64,000 nucleotides of DNA from WHTK01 sp965197795 (lineage in GTDB: Bacteria; Chloroflexota; Dehalococcoidia; DSTF01; WHTK01). Below the pieces are notes generated by a model. It was not told where the DNA came from and made no database searches. It saw nothing but the letters and a program-made list of their open reading frames with translations. The DNA lies in NCBI GenBank assembly GCA_965197795.1, contig OZ240228.1, forward strand, positions 2,790,001 to 2,854,000, written 5' to 3'. The position numbers and the translations under genes were made by a program. Shown in pieces: positions 20,974 through 29,723 of the stretch; positions within the stretch are counted from its first letter, which is position 1, and each line of letters begins with the position of its first letter.

Positions 20974-21912
20974 CTATGGCGTCACTGCCACCGGCATCGA
21001 CACGGCCGTGCACCAGGAGACGTACTTCGGATTGCGGCCGTAGATGATGTCGAAGTAGAGCAACTGCAGCTGCTTCGAGATCGGTCCCACCTGCCCATCC
21101 GCGACGGGCCGACGGTCGACCTCGAGGATCGGCGTGACGTGCGCGGCGGTGCCGGTCATGAACACCTCATCCGCCACGTACAGCTCGGAGCGGTCGATCG
21201 TCCGCGACTCCACCTCGATGCCGTACTCAGAATGGGCCAGGCCGAGTACGGTGGCCATCGTCAGGCCTTCGAGGACGTTATCGGAGCGTGCCGGCGTGAT
21301 GATGCGGCCACCGCGGATGATGGCGATGTTCTCACCGCTGCCTTCCGCGACGTGGCCGTCCGCGTTGAGCAGGATCGCCTCGTCGAAGCCGTTCTCCATC
21401 GCCTCCGTCTTGGCGAGCGCAGAGTTCAGATAGCCAGCCGTGGTCTTGGCCCGCGCCGGAATCGACATGTCATCGACGCGTCGCCAGCTGGACGTCTGGA
21501 CACGAGCGCCGGCGTCGATATCGAGGTAGGGGCCGAAGGGCGCGGCGAAGATCAGGAGATCGTCGTCCAGATCGTGAACCCGCACACCGATCGCCTCGCT
21601 GCTCTTGTAGGCCAGCGGCCGGACGTACTGATCCTCGCGGATGCCCGACTTCTCGACGACCTGCTTGATCAGCGCCTCGATCTCGTCATCCGTCTCACCA
21701 ATGTTGATCCGGCATATCTTGGCGCTCATCCGCAGACGAGCGATGTGCTCCCGTACCTTGAAGAGATAAACCGTGTTGTCGTCTGGATTCCAGTTGCCGC
21801 GGATGCCCTCGAATACGCCGGTGCCGTAGTTGAAAGCGTGCGTCATGATGCCGATCTTCGCCTCGGAGAGGGGCACGATCTGCTTTCGAAAGTAGGCGTA
21901 CGGCGTCGACAT
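20974..21912 (-). CDS. ilvE: Branched-chain amino acid aminotransferase
   Basis: This protein of 312 residues is a fold-type IV PLP enzyme that interconverts branched-chain amino acids and their keto acids. MTHAFNYGTGVFEGIRGNW is the family N-terminal motif, VRPLAYKSS holds the substrate-pocket region, the PLP lysine is in RAKTTAGYLNSALAK, and DEAILLNADGHVAEGSGENI and DEVFMTGTAAHVTPI are C-terminal signatures. Together with cimA at 51372-52985 it indicates branched-chain amino acid synthesis. Confidence 0.96.
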   Translation of the reverse strand: MSTPYAYFRKQIVPLSEAKIGIMTHAFNYGTGVFEGIRGNWNPDDNTVYLFKVREHIARLRMSAKICRINIGETDDEIEALIKQVVEKSGIREDQYVRPLAYKSSEAIGVRVHDLDDDLLIFAAPFGPYLDIDAGARVQTSSWRRVDDMSIPARAKTTAGYLNSALAKTEAMENGFDEAILLNADGHVAEGSGENIAIIRGGRIITPARSDNVLEGLTMATVLGLAHSEYGIEVESRTIDRSELYVADEVFMTGTAAHVTPILEVDRRPVADGQVGPISKQLQLLYFDIIYGRNPKYVSWCTAVSMPVAVTP

Positions 21913-22017
21913 GAAGGACTGACCTCCGACTGCAACCAGGGAAATTCGGTTTGGCGATTATAGGCTGCCGCCGAATGGGCGACAAGCTGATCAGGCGCCT
22001 GGGCTATTATCTGAGGA

Positions 22018-22824
22018 ATGCCCGCGAAACACCGCCTCGGCAATCTTGACCTTGCGATCCTGTCAGACGGGCTGTTCTACGTGGACGCCGGTGCGACGTT
22101 CGGCATAGTGCCTCGCGTCATGTGGGAACCGCTGGCCGGCGAGCTGGACAGCCGGCATCGGCTCTCCCTGGCGCTGAACTCCCCGCTGCTGCGCTCTCAG
22201 GGCAAGCTGATCTTGATCGAGACCGGCGTCGGTGACAAAGCCGGCGGATGGCGCAGGCAGTCGAGTCCGGTAGCAGACGGAACACTGCTTACAGACCTGG
22301 CGCAGCTCGGCATACAGCCGGAGGAGATCGACGTCGTAATCAACACACACCTGCACGCCGACCACTGCGGCTGGAATACCCGCCTGGACGGCGACGAAGC
22401 CGTCCCGACCTTCCCCAACGCCGAGTACTTCATCATCGAGGCTGAGTGGAAGGCAGCGATGGCGCCGAACGAGCGCACGCGGGCCACCTACCTCGAGGAC
22501 AACTTGCTGCCCCTGGAACGCCACGATCGCCTGCACCTGGTCGACGGAGAACATCAGGTGACCGAGGAGGTGACTATCATACCGGCGCCGGGGCACTCGG
22601 CAGGGTATGCGCATGTCGTGCTCTCATCCGGCGGGGAGACCGGCGTCTATACCGGCGACATCGCACAGGTCGCCGTTCAACTGGAGCCCACCGCCTGGGT
22701 CTCTTCCTTTGATATCCTGCCGATGGTGACAATGGAGACGAAAAGGGCGATGGTCGACAAAGCCATCGCCGAGAGTTCTCTACTGATCGGGTGCCACCTG
22801 CCGTTCCCGGGACTGGCCGCATGA
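22018..22824 (+). CDS. MBL-fold metallo-hydrolase
   Basis: This protein of 268 residues has the metal-binding motif THLHADHCGWN, a downstream histidine in PAPGHSAGYAHVVL and an aspartate in VYTGDIAQ, plus a final LLIGCHLPFPG. This is the layout of the metallo-beta-lactamase hydrolases related to lactonases (two-metal HxHxDH type). The substrate is not predictable. It starts a tight three-gene set: its stop overlaps the ATG of a 41-residue gene, which in turn overlaps the Nudix-like gene. Confidence 0.92.
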   Translation: MPAKHRLGNLDLAILSDGLFYVDAGATFGIVPRVMWEPLAGELDSRHRLSLALNSPLLRSQGKLILIETGVGDKAGGWRRQSSPVADGTLLTDLAQLGIQPEEIDVVINTHLHADHCGWNTRLDGDEAVPTFPNAEYFIIEAEWKAAMAPNERTRATYLEDNLLPLERHDRLHLVDGEHQVTEEVTIIPAPGHSAGYAHVVLSSGGETGVYTGDIAQVAVQLEPTAWVSSFDILPMVTMETKRAMVDKAIAESSLLIGCHLPFPGLAA

Positions 22825-22946
22825 CACGCAACGAGCAGGGGCAGCGCAAGTGGCAGCCTGTGCCTGTGTCCGAGGATCGACTTGCCTCAGCGCGGCATGT
22901 TTTACAGAATGAGAAGACAGTAATCCGGGAGGTACCTCAGGCATGA
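22821..22946 (+). CDS. 41-residue linker protein in the MBL operon
   Basis: The ATG at 22821 overlaps the MBL stop, and the TGA at 22944-22946 overlaps the ATG of the next gene, so both ends show ATGA coupling. The product is hydrophilic and mildly basic (MTRNEQGQRKWQPVPVSEDR at the start), with a predicted short helix. It has no recognised family. Because both junctions are coupled, it is likely translated. Confidence 0.55.
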   Translation: MTRNEQGQRKWQPVPVSEDRLASARHVLQNEKTVIREVPQA

Positions 22947-23530
22947 CTGGAGCCGATGAGGAGTTTAGCCCGCCAGACCCAACCGCCTTTCGCTTTCGCG
23001 AATCGGAACGCAAAATCTACACGCAGAAAAAGATTGGTGACGAGTGGGTTGCCGACTGGACCCTGGAGGACATCCCGTCGGACGCGACTGTCACTCACGT
23101 AACCACCATCCCGTATCGGGGTGAACGAGTCGTGCTGCCGTCCAAGGATGGCATCTACTCCCTGCCTGAGACCGGCGTGGCCGAGGACGAGACGGCCGAG
23201 GACGCGATCAAGCGCGTGGTCTTCGACATGTGCGGCATTCAGGACCCGCGGATCGCCCAGCTGGGCCACTTCACGTACAAGGCAACGACACTCAACAAAA
23301 CGCTCCCTCCCGGGTCGACGACCATCGACGCGCTGTACGCGCTGGAAGTCGGCTCGTTGGCGGACAACCCCGGCGACGAGAGCTACGAGCGCCGCATCGT
23401 GCTCCAGCGCGACCTCAATCAGCTGCTGCGCGCCGGCTACGTCGAACGGCGCAGAGAGTACACGGACGCGCTGGACGTCTGGCTGCTGCAGCGCCTCAAG
23501 GCCGCCAGGACAGAGTCCGGCACGGCCTGA
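22943..23530 (+). CDS. Nudix-fold-like protein with a degenerate Nudix box
   Basis: This protein of 195 residues has in its middle VVLPSKDGIYSLPETG followed by DETAEDAIKRVVFDMCGI. This aligns with the Nudix pattern 'LP-G...GET...A..RE..EE.G', but the catalytic RE..EE is replaced by RV..DM. The fold may be kept while pyrophosphohydrolase activity is probably lost, as in Nudix-like binding or regulatory proteins. It is the last gene of the MBL operon. The C-terminal part (RRIVLQRDLNQLLRAGYVERR) is helical and unassigned. Confidence 0.6.
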   Translation: MTGADEEFSPPDPTAFRFRESERKIYTQKKIGDEWVADWTLEDIPSDATVTHVTTIPYRGERVVLPSKDGIYSLPETGVAEDETAEDAIKRVVFDMCGIQDPRIAQLGHFTYKATTLNKTLPPGSTTIDALYALEVGSLADNPGDESYERRIVLQRDLNQLLRAGYVERRREYTDALDVWLLQRLKAARTESGTA

Positions 23531-23621
23531 ACCGCGCACTTTGGCCCGCCTCACCGGACAGTGCCAAACTCAGACCCTAATGCGTCCGCCACTGGGCCAG
23601 CTCGATGAGCCGTGCGTCCCG

Positions 23622-24932
23622 TCAGCGGATCACGGGGACCGTGAGCTGACCGTAAGGCATGACCAGGACCCTGCCGTCGTTGCCGCGCCTGCGGGCGTCT
23701 TCGATCAGCTCGCCTAGCGCCGCCGAGGCGTCGGGGGCGTGCTCGAGGTGCGCGGCTCTCGTCTGCTCAGGCGTCAACTTCGAGTGCAGCAGGACGCGCG
23801 CCTTCATCTGCACCATGGCCTGGCACTGGATCTGCCATTGATCGTGGCGTGGCTGCTCCGTATGCAGGATGCCTTCGAGCAGGTCTGAAGGCGACGACGC
23901 GACCCTCAGGCCTTCCTCGTAGTCGCGGCTGCCGATGCCCTCCTCGCACCCGGCAACAAGCAAGATCGCGCCGCCTTCGCGGACGCCTTGCGCCGCCACC
24001 GACATGCCCTTGACCGACTGATACAGCGTCGTGTCCGCCGGATAGCCCATGTTGGTCACGACCACCACGTCGTACGGATGCGGGACCGGCGCCTGGTACT
24101 GACTCGCGGACTGCGCTATTGCGGCCGCGTGCGCTGCGTCCATGTCGCCGGCGAAGACGCCGCTGAGACGGCGTCTGCTGTCCAGCGTGACGTTGAGCAG
24201 AAAGTCGGGCGGCAGCAGATCGACGATGGCGCGTATCTCCTGGGCGACCGGGTTGCCGTCCATGACGCACCAGGTTGCCTTGGGGTGCGCCAGGTTGGCC
24301 GCGCCGTGGTTGCTCATGACGATGTCGGCACCGGCAACGGCGGGCATGACGCCCTTCGGACCGCCGGAGTATCCGGCGAAGAGGTGCGGCTCGACAAAGC
24401 CAACCACTATTCGCACGTCGGCTTCGACGTATGCCCGGCAGAGCTCGACCGGGACGCCTTTGCTACGCCCGACCTCGACCAGGGTGGAGCGGTCACGCGC
24501 GTCGTGCTGGACGATTGGATAGCGGACGGGAATCTCGGGTCCCAGCATCTCGGTCAGCTCGACGGCCGTGTTGCCGCGATGCAGACCGGTGCCGTTGACG
24601 ATTGTCACGTCTGCGTCCGGCACGCCTACGGCCGCGAGCTCGGCGAGGATGGGCTCGAGCAACAATTGATTCGGCACAGGGCGTGTGATGTCCGAGATAA
24701 CGATCGCGACGCGCTGGTCGGCCCGGACGCGATCATGCATTGGCGGCCCCGCCTCGGGCCGGCGCAGCACAGCGACGACTGCGCCCGACTGGTCGGCCAG
24801 AGGTTGCACGGCCGACGGGAGCAGCACCGTCGCGCCGTCTGGGACGTCAACGGACAGCATATCGCGGCCGAAAGGCAGATCTACACGCATCGAGTCAAAT
24901 GCTACGCGAGCTGGGGTGGCGAAGCCAGACAC
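23622..24932 (-). CDS. LarA-like (nickel-dependent lactate racemase family) protein
   Basis: This is a 436-residue protein starting with GTG; a start at residue 15 (MRVDLPFG) is also possible. Family features are ISDITRPVPN, VTIVNGTGLHRGNT, VGFVEPHLFAGYSGGPKGVMPAVAGA with the histidine and lysine positions used in LarA, and VMSNHGAANL with a further histidine. LarA uses a pincer nickel cofactor to racemise lactate; homologues act on other 2-hydroxyacids. The motif variants (SDITRP rather than DDHTRP) suggest a paralogue rather than true lactate racemase. No cofactor genes (larB, larC, larE) are nearby. Confidence 0.85.
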   Translation of the reverse strand: MSGFATPARVAFDSMRVDLPFGRDMLSVDVPDGATVLLPSAVQPLADQSGAVVAVLRRPEAGPPMHDRVRADQRVAIVISDITRPVPNQLLLEPILAELAAVGVPDADVTIVNGTGLHRGNTAVELTEMLGPEIPVRYPIVQHDARDRSTLVEVGRSKGVPVELCRAYVEADVRIVVGFVEPHLFAGYSGGPKGVMPAVAGADIVMSNHGAANLAHPKATWCVMDGNPVAQEIRAIVDLLPPDFLLNVTLDSRRRLSGVFAGDMDAAHAAAIAQSASQYQAPVPHPYDVVVVTNMGYPADTTLYQSVKGMSVAAQGVREGGAILLVAGCEEGIGSRDYEEGLRVASSPSDLLEGILHTEQPRHDQWQIQCQAMVQMKARVLLHSKLTPEQTRAAHLEHAPDASAALGELIEDARRRGNDGRVLVMPYGQLTVPVIR

Positions 24933-24933
24933 C

Positions 24934-25098
24934 TCAGAGAACGAGGACGAGAAAGCCGCCGATCATCAGTATCGTCGCGAGTGTGAATAGCGATGCCTGT
25001 CCCGGCTTGTCGCCCATCGTGGGACCGGCCCCGAGCGCGAAGGCGGCGAGGTAGGACAGCAGGCCGACAGCCATCATGACCCACCCGACGATCGTCAT
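24934..25098 (-). CDS. 54-residue two-helix membrane protein
   Basis: The frame runs from an ATG at 25098 to a TGA ending 1 base before the LarA-like start, so it is probably the first gene of that transcript. The product has two hydrophobic stretches (VGWVMMAVGLLSYLAAFALG and SLFTLATILMIGGFLVLVL) joined by the polar turn AGPTMGDKPGQA. Its function is unknown; it could be a small transporter subunit or membrane chaperone. Confidence 0.55.
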   Translation of the reverse strand: MTIVGWVMMAVGLLSYLAAFALGAGPTMGDKPGQASLFTLATILMIGGFLVLVL

Positions 25099-25131
25099 GC
25101 TTAGAGTCTAGCCTGCGGAGCGCTTACGATA

Positions 25132-25449
25132 ATGGCCGCGATGGCTGGTTACATGGATGGCAAGGTTGTGGTGGTCTTCGGCGGCGGCGGCGAGGCGCAC
25201 CGCGGCGTGGCGGTTGCGCTGGCGCAGGCCGGCGCAGACATCGCCGTCGCGGGCCTGGCACCGGACCTCCCTGCGGAGGCCGCGCTGCATTCCATCTCGA
25301 ACGAGATCTGGGCCCTCGGACGCCGGTCGACCGTGGTGACGCAGGCGGCGGACGACGCTGGGTCCTTTGCGGCGACCGTGGTCAAAGTAAAGGACGAACT
25401 CGGGCGTGCAGACCTCGTAGTGCGCGCCGACGCGATACTCAACACGTAG
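25132..25449 (+). CDS. Truncated Rossmann/SDR-like protein
   Basis: This protein of 105 residues begins like an SDR dehydrogenase: KVVVVFGGGGEAHRGVAVAL replaces the usual TGxxxGIG loop, and it ends DLVVRADAILNT, where a full SDR would have LVNNAG and then continue for another 150 residues with the Ser-Tyr-Lys site. It therefore lacks any catalytic centre. It may be a decayed SDR remnant or a short nucleotide-binding protein. The start could also be one of two in-frame ATGs (25141 or 25153). Confidence 0.45.
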   Translation: MAAMAGYMDGKVVVVFGGGGEAHRGVAVALAQAGADIAVAGLAPDLPAEAALHSISNEIWALGRRSTVVTQAADDAGSFAATVVKVKDELGRADLVVRADAILNT

Positions 25450-25504
25450 CACCCCAAAGGCAATCACTTCGCTTCTACGAGGTAAATCGATAGGCGGCGG
25501 TCGC

Positions 25505-25897
25505 TCAGGTGGTTGACTTACCGCCGACTTGTACAGCGTCGACGATCAAGGAGCCTTCGACGATTTCTACACTGACGCCGCCCAGCTGATGCGTTTCGGC
25601 GTTGGTCAGAAGGAAAGAGCAGAACTTGCCGCGTGGGTAAGCGCAACGCACCCAGTTCGTCTCGTGCGGACCGGACGTGAAGCCCTCTGGTCCCTCAACC
25701 ATGCACTCGAGCGGCCCGGTGTCGACGCGTATCTCAGACAGCATCCCTGCCGGGATGTGTGCGGGATAAGACGGGATGACCCAGACAGCACCTTCGTAGC
25801 TCTTGTCCTCATCGAACTTCAGGATCACGGGATAGTTGTCCGTGTCGTGGACCGTGCCGCCGGGCATGCCGTTAAGAATCACCTGTACTGTTGCCAT
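25505..25897 (-). CDS. Hypothetical protein
   Basis: This soluble protein of 130 residues has a strand-rich pattern and acidic character, with no signal peptide. The ATG at 25897 is preceded by GAGGGG. It follows the two CoA-transferase genes after 48 bases and might be the last gene of that run. I do not recognise a family. Confidence 0.55.
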   Translation of the reverse strand: MATVQVILNGMPGGTVHDTDNYPVILKFDEDKSYEGAVWVIPSYPAHIPAGMLSEIRVDTGPLECMVEGPEGFTSGPHETNWVRCAYPRGKFCSFLLTNAETHQLGGVSVEIVEGSLIVDAVQVGGKSTT

Positions 25898-25945
25898 GGA
25901 TCGCCCCTCGTTTAATCCCGAACCGGGTAAGGGCCTATTCTGCGC

Positions 25946-26932
25946 CTAACTCTGCCCGCTGACTACGCCCGGCGAGGTCAGGGATGCGATCTCAGCATCG
26001 GAAAGACCGACGAGACTGCGCAAAACGTAACCTGTGTGCTCACCCGGCTCGGGCGTGGCAAGGCGCGTATGCAACGGCGTATCGCCGAAGCGAATGCGCG
26101 GCCCGTCGGTCTCGAATACGCCCTGGCGCGTCGCGACCGTCTCGAAGACGCCACGGGCGCGCAGCTGAGGATCGTCTCGCAGGTCTGCCAGCGAGAGCAC
26201 CGCCTGGGCCGGGATGCCGCGCTGGTTCAGCTCGGCGGCCGCGGGGCGCGCGTCGCGTCCCGCCGTCCAGCCCGCGACTGCCACTCGTAGTTCTGCCACT
26301 CCTGCGTCGGCCGGCAGCGGGCTTCCCACCACCTCGCAGAGCGTCGCCAGCTCCTCCGTCGATCGCACCACGATAGCTATCGACCCATCGGAGCAAGCGT
26401 AGCAGCCGCTGCAGGGCAGATCGGGCGTGAGGCGGGTTGCTCCCTTCGCCGCGGCCACGATGGGGACGGTGCGCATGCTGTTTTCCGCTGCCGCCGACGA
26501 GATCGTCACCTCTTGGCCCTGGCCGCGAAAGCGCACGTGGAACAGCGCCGTCATCACCGCGCCGGCCGCCACCTCGCCGATACCCGGCTGCTCGCCGCCC
26601 CCCGCGATTACACCGAGCACGACATCCTCGCGGACGCCGCGGAACGCGCCATAGTCGAGGTCTCTCAGGGCGTCGTCGGGGCCGTCTTTGAGGACGATGT
26701 GGCAGCCGGCAGCCAGTCGTAGAAGCAGATCGCGTCCTTGGGGGACGGACGGGTCGATGACGCAGCTGAACTTGTTGCGGCCGAATCGTGCCATCGCGTC
26801 GCGTGACACGCAAGGTCGCTCCACCACGACCACCTCAGCGCCGAAATCGGCCAGCGATCGCGAGGCGACAGCACCGGCAGCGCTGGTCGTGAGGTCGAGG
26901 ACGCGTATCAGCGGCAACGGCAACGGCAGCAT
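25946..26932 (-). CDS. CoA-transferase family III-like protein (short, second of a pair)
   Basis: This protein of 328 residues has the CaiB/BaiF-type N-terminus (RVLDLTTSAAGAVASRSLADFGAEVVVVERP) and C-terminal features (FRGQGQEVTISSAAAENS, LNQRGIPAQAVLSLADL, GEHTGYVLRSLVGLSDAEI). It is shorter than the usual 380 to 430 residues and lacks the internal segment that normally holds the catalytic aspartate. Its ATG overlaps the stop of the upstream CoA-transferase-like gene, so the two are probably subunits of one complex. Confidence 0.8.
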   Translation of the reverse strand: MLPLPLPLIRVLDLTTSAAGAVASRSLADFGAEVVVVERPCVSRDAMARFGRNKFSCVIDPSVPQGRDLLLRLAAGCHIVLKDGPDDALRDLDYGAFRGVREDVVLGVIAGGGEQPGIGEVAAGAVMTALFHVRFRGQGQEVTISSAAAENSMRTVPIVAAAKGATRLTPDLPCSGCYACSDGSIAIVVRSTEELATLCEVVGSPLPADAGVAELRVAVAGWTAGRDARPAAAELNQRGIPAQAVLSLADLRDDPQLRARGVFETVATRQGVFETDGPRIRFGDTPLHTRLATPEPGEHTGYVLRSLVGLSDAEIASLTSPGVVSGQS

Positions 26933-27825
26933 CAGACGATCCCTCTGGCGTGCAGCGCATCGACGTCGGCTGCCTCCATCTCGATGAGGTCGGTGAGGAC
27001 GTAGTCGGTGTGCTGGCCAAGCAACGGCGCTGGAGTCGACTTGCCGGACGGCGTCAGAGACATCTCGAAGGGCGCCGCGGGATATTCCAGCGTCCCCATC
27101 TCCGAGTGTTCAACGGACCGCAGCGGGCCGCGTTGGCGCAGACCGGCGAGGTCGAGCTCCAGTGAGTCAACGCCAGGTGGTGCGCCCGGTTCCAGCCAGG
27201 CAAGCACCGGCATGCCGCCAACATCGACGACCTGGCCGTGTTCCGTCTGCGCGGCCTGCAACAGCCCAGCGAGCGCCGCGACGTAAACCTTCATACCGAG
27301 CACGTGCTCCAGGCCGCGGTCGTAAGCCGGGCGGGGAGCCTCGGGCTTCAGGACGCCGGCGGCGGCGGCGAGCGCCAGCCCTGCCATGGGCCGGTCGCCA
27401 TAGGAGCCCGTCGCGCCGTAGCCGGAGACCTGGACGATAACGAGTCGCGGGATGCGTCTTATGAGCGCGTCGGCGCCGAGGCCCAGGTCGTCGCGGCGGC
27501 GCGTGGGATGGTCCTCGATGAAGCCGTCAGCGTCCTCCGCCAGCCGATTCAGTACAGCGGCGCCTTCCGGCGTCTGGTAGTCGAGCGTCAGGCCCAGCTT
27601 GCCCGCGTTGAGGGCCGCAAACGTCAGGCTGCGCTCGATGCCGGGCTCTCCAGCGTACGGGCCCCAGTGGCGAGCGGCGTCACCCCTTCCGGGTCGTTCC
27701 ACTTTGATGACCTGCGCGCCATACAGCGCGAAGAGCTGCGCCGCGTAGGGACCGGCGACGCCCTCGGAGAGATCTAGCAGCGTTAGTGACGCGAGGGCAC
27801 CATCAGGTTCCATTTCGCCGGTCAC
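26932..27825 (-). CDS. CoA-transferase family III-like protein (short, first of a pair)
   Basis: This protein of 297 residues has LLDLSEGVAGPYAAQLFALYGAQVIKVERPGRGDAAR and FAALNAGKLGLTLDYQTPEG, strong CaiB/BaiF signatures, then VIVQVSGYGATGSYGDRPMAGLALAAAAGVL. In active enzymes the last segment reads GPYADRPGFD with the catalytic aspartate; here the aspartate position is occupied by glycine or alanine. It is about 100 residues shorter than the family norm. It overlaps both neighbours by four bases in an operon headed by an SDR. Confidence 0.82.
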   Translation of the reverse strand: MTGEMEPDGALASLTLLDLSEGVAGPYAAQLFALYGAQVIKVERPGRGDAARHWGPYAGEPGIERSLTFAALNAGKLGLTLDYQTPEGAAVLNRLAEDADGFIEDHPTRRRDDLGLGADALIRRIPRLVIVQVSGYGATGSYGDRPMAGLALAAAAGVLKPEAPRPAYDRGLEHVLGMKVYVAALAGLLQAAQTEHGQVVDVGGMPVLAWLEPGAPPGVDSLELDLAGLRQRGPLRSVEHSEMGTLEYPAAPFEMSLTPSGKSTPAPLLGQHTDYVLTDLIEMEAADVDALHARGIV

Positions 27826-28766
27826 GTGATGCCGTCTTGAACGAACGAAAGGGTTCGACTCATCCGCAGCGCCTTCACCTCCGCGTCGCTGACCAGCGCG
27901 ATGACGTCGAAGGACGCCGCGAGGACCGGATCGAAGCCGCGCAGCGAGGGGCCCGCGTTCTCGAAGTCCATGTACTCGTAGGCGCCGAGCAGCACGAGCA
28001 CTCGTCCCGAATCGCGGACGCCGCCCAGCGTTTCGCTCGCCTCGGACAGGCGACGGCGCAGCAGACGGCGGACGGCGGAGCCGTCATCCGGCTCGAATCC
28101 CGGCGGAGAGCCGGCCACCGCCCAACCGTCCGTCAAGCCGTCGGAGCGCGGCAGTCGCTGCAATGACCACGCGTCTTCGGTCTCGAACTCGACGACGTCG
28201 CCAACCGCGAGACCCTGGGACAACACGCCGATGTTGTCGTACAGCGCGACCCGCTCATCCTCATCCGTCGTGAAGCGATGCAGGCCACGGCTATCGAGGA
28301 AGAAACTGCCGTTGAGACGCTCCGAGATGTCGGTCCAGTACCGTCCCAGGCCGCCGGTGACGGAGGCGTGACCGCCCTCCTCGCGTAACTTGCCCAGCGC
28401 CAGGCGCACCGGCAGGCGCACCTCCCCGCTGCGGCCCGAGGCCAGCTTCGAGGCCGTCAGGACAACTCGTCGCACCCATTCCGATTCGTCGGGCTCGCCG
28501 TCCGGGAGCTCTGTTTTCTGCGGCTGCCACAGCAGGTAGGAGCCGGGGCGTGTCGCGTCGAGCCGCTGACTGAGCTCGTCGCAGCGTGCGCGCCAGTCAT
28601 CCGTGGCCTCGAACAGCTCGGACGAGACGATGCTGAGTGACTGGCCGTCGCTGTCGGCCGCCCGCCAGACATCGGCGAACTCGCCGGACGGCGTGAAGGC
28701 GCGGTGATAGCGTTCGTTGAGCCAGGCTAGGAAGAGGCGAGCGGCATACTCTCGAGCGCGAGTCAT
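27822..28766 (-). CDS. Hypothetical protein in the CoA-transferase operon
   Basis: This protein has 314 residues if the ATG at 28766, eight bases after the SDR stop, is used; the longer frame upstream is antisense to the SDR. The sequence contains FLAWLNERYHRAF, LPDGEPDESEWVRRVVLTASKLASG and a C-terminal region VLVLLGAYEYMDFENAGPSLRGF. I recognise no family. Tight spacing with the SDR and the CoA-transferase pair suggests a shared pathway, perhaps degradation of an acyl-CoA substrate. Confidence 0.6.
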   Translation of the reverse strand: MTRAREYAARLFLAWLNERYHRAFTPSGEFADVWRAADSDGQSLSIVSSELFEATDDWRARCDELSQRLDATRPGSYLLWQPQKTELPDGEPDESEWVRRVVLTASKLASGRSGEVRLPVRLALGKLREEGGHASVTGGLGRYWTDISERLNGSFFLDSRGLHRFTTDEDERVALYDNIGVLSQGLAVGDVVEFETEDAWSLQRLPRSDGLTDGWAVAGSPPGFEPDDGSAVRRLLRRRLSEASETLGGVRDSGRVLVLLGAYEYMDFENAGPSLRGFDPVLAASFDVIALVSDAEVKALRMSRTLSFVQDGIT

Positions 28767-28773
28767 GTCGTGC

Positions 28774-29532
28774 CTAGATATTCGAGCGCGACTGGCCGCC
28801 GTCGACGTTGAGGGCGGCGCCGGTAACCCAGCTAGCGGCAGGCGAACAGAGAAAGACGACCGCGTTGGCCACCTCCTCGGCGGTGCCGAAGCGGCCGGAG
28901 GGGATGTTCTGCTTGACGAAGGCTGCCATGCCCTCCGGGTCCTGCTGCACCCTGCGGTCCCAGCTGCCGCCGGGGAACTGAATCGAGCCCGGCGCCACCG
29001 AGTTGACGCGGATCCCAACCGGGGCGAGCTGCAGCGCCAGCTGCTTGGCATGCGACGTCATCGCAGCCTTCACGGAGTTATAGGTCGGCGCACCGCCCGA
29101 CTCACGTCCGTAGATAGACGTTATGTTAATTATTGAGCCGCCGCCGTTGGCCTTCATGTGCTCGACCGCTGCCCGGCTGGCGCGGACCGCAGCCATAAGG
29201 TTGACGTCGATGGCCGCCTGCCAGGTTTCGTCATCGTCGCCCTGGCGCGTTCCGCCGGCGTTGTTGACCAGCGCATCCACCTTGCCAAGCGTATTCGCCA
29301 CTTCATCGACGAAAGCCTCGACCTCACCGGGCCTCGCTACGTCGACGACGCTGGCATGAACTCTGACGCCTTTGGCTTTGAGCTCCGCCTCGGTCTTGCG
29401 TAGCTTCTCTTCGCCGCGGGCGCAGATCGCCACGTTGCATCCCTCGGCGGCGAGCGTCAGGGCGATGGCCCTACCGATACCACGGCTGCCTCCCGTCACG
29501 ATGGCAACCCTATCCTTGAGACCGAGATCCAT
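28774..29532 (-). CDS. SDR family oxidoreductase
   Basis: This 252-residue classical short-chain dehydrogenase has the cofactor loop TGGSRGIGRAIAL, LVNNAGG, the catalytic Ser in INITSIYG and the YNSVK tyrosine-lysine pair, and ends WVTGAALNVDGGQS. ICARGEEKL after the second strand suggests NADP use. It is first in an operon with an unknown protein and two CoA-transferase-like proteins. FabG-like alternatives exist, but the operon suggests a dedicated catabolic role. Confidence 0.93.
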   Translation of the reverse strand: MDLGLKDRVAIVTGGSRGIGRAIALTLAAEGCNVAICARGEEKLRKTEAELKAKGVRVHASVVDVARPGEVEAFVDEVANTLGKVDALVNNAGGTRQGDDDETWQAAIDVNLMAAVRASRAAVEHMKANGGGSIINITSIYGRESGGAPTYNSVKAAMTSHAKQLALQLAPVGIRVNSVAPGSIQFPGGSWDRRVQQDPEGMAAFVKQNIPSGRFGTAEEVANAVVFLCSPAASWVTGAALNVDGGQSRSNI

Positions 29533-29723
29533 GGGACTCCCTCAGGGTTTCAGATTCATTGAGAATGCTCCAAGAACACGGGAAACCTGATTCTAGCACG
29601 CCCTTTGGTGCAGGCATCTAAACATAATCGAGCTTGCGCGAGCCCGCCAATGTGCTAACTTGACCGCAGATCCCCCGTCCGTCACACCGTTCCTCAGTAT
29701 GAGATAGCGCAGTTTTAACTAGA

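Noticed and set aside
20893..21963. A 356-codon plus-strand frame opposite ilvE
   Set aside because: It is the reverse shadow of a clear aminotransferase gene and has composition typical of such shadows.
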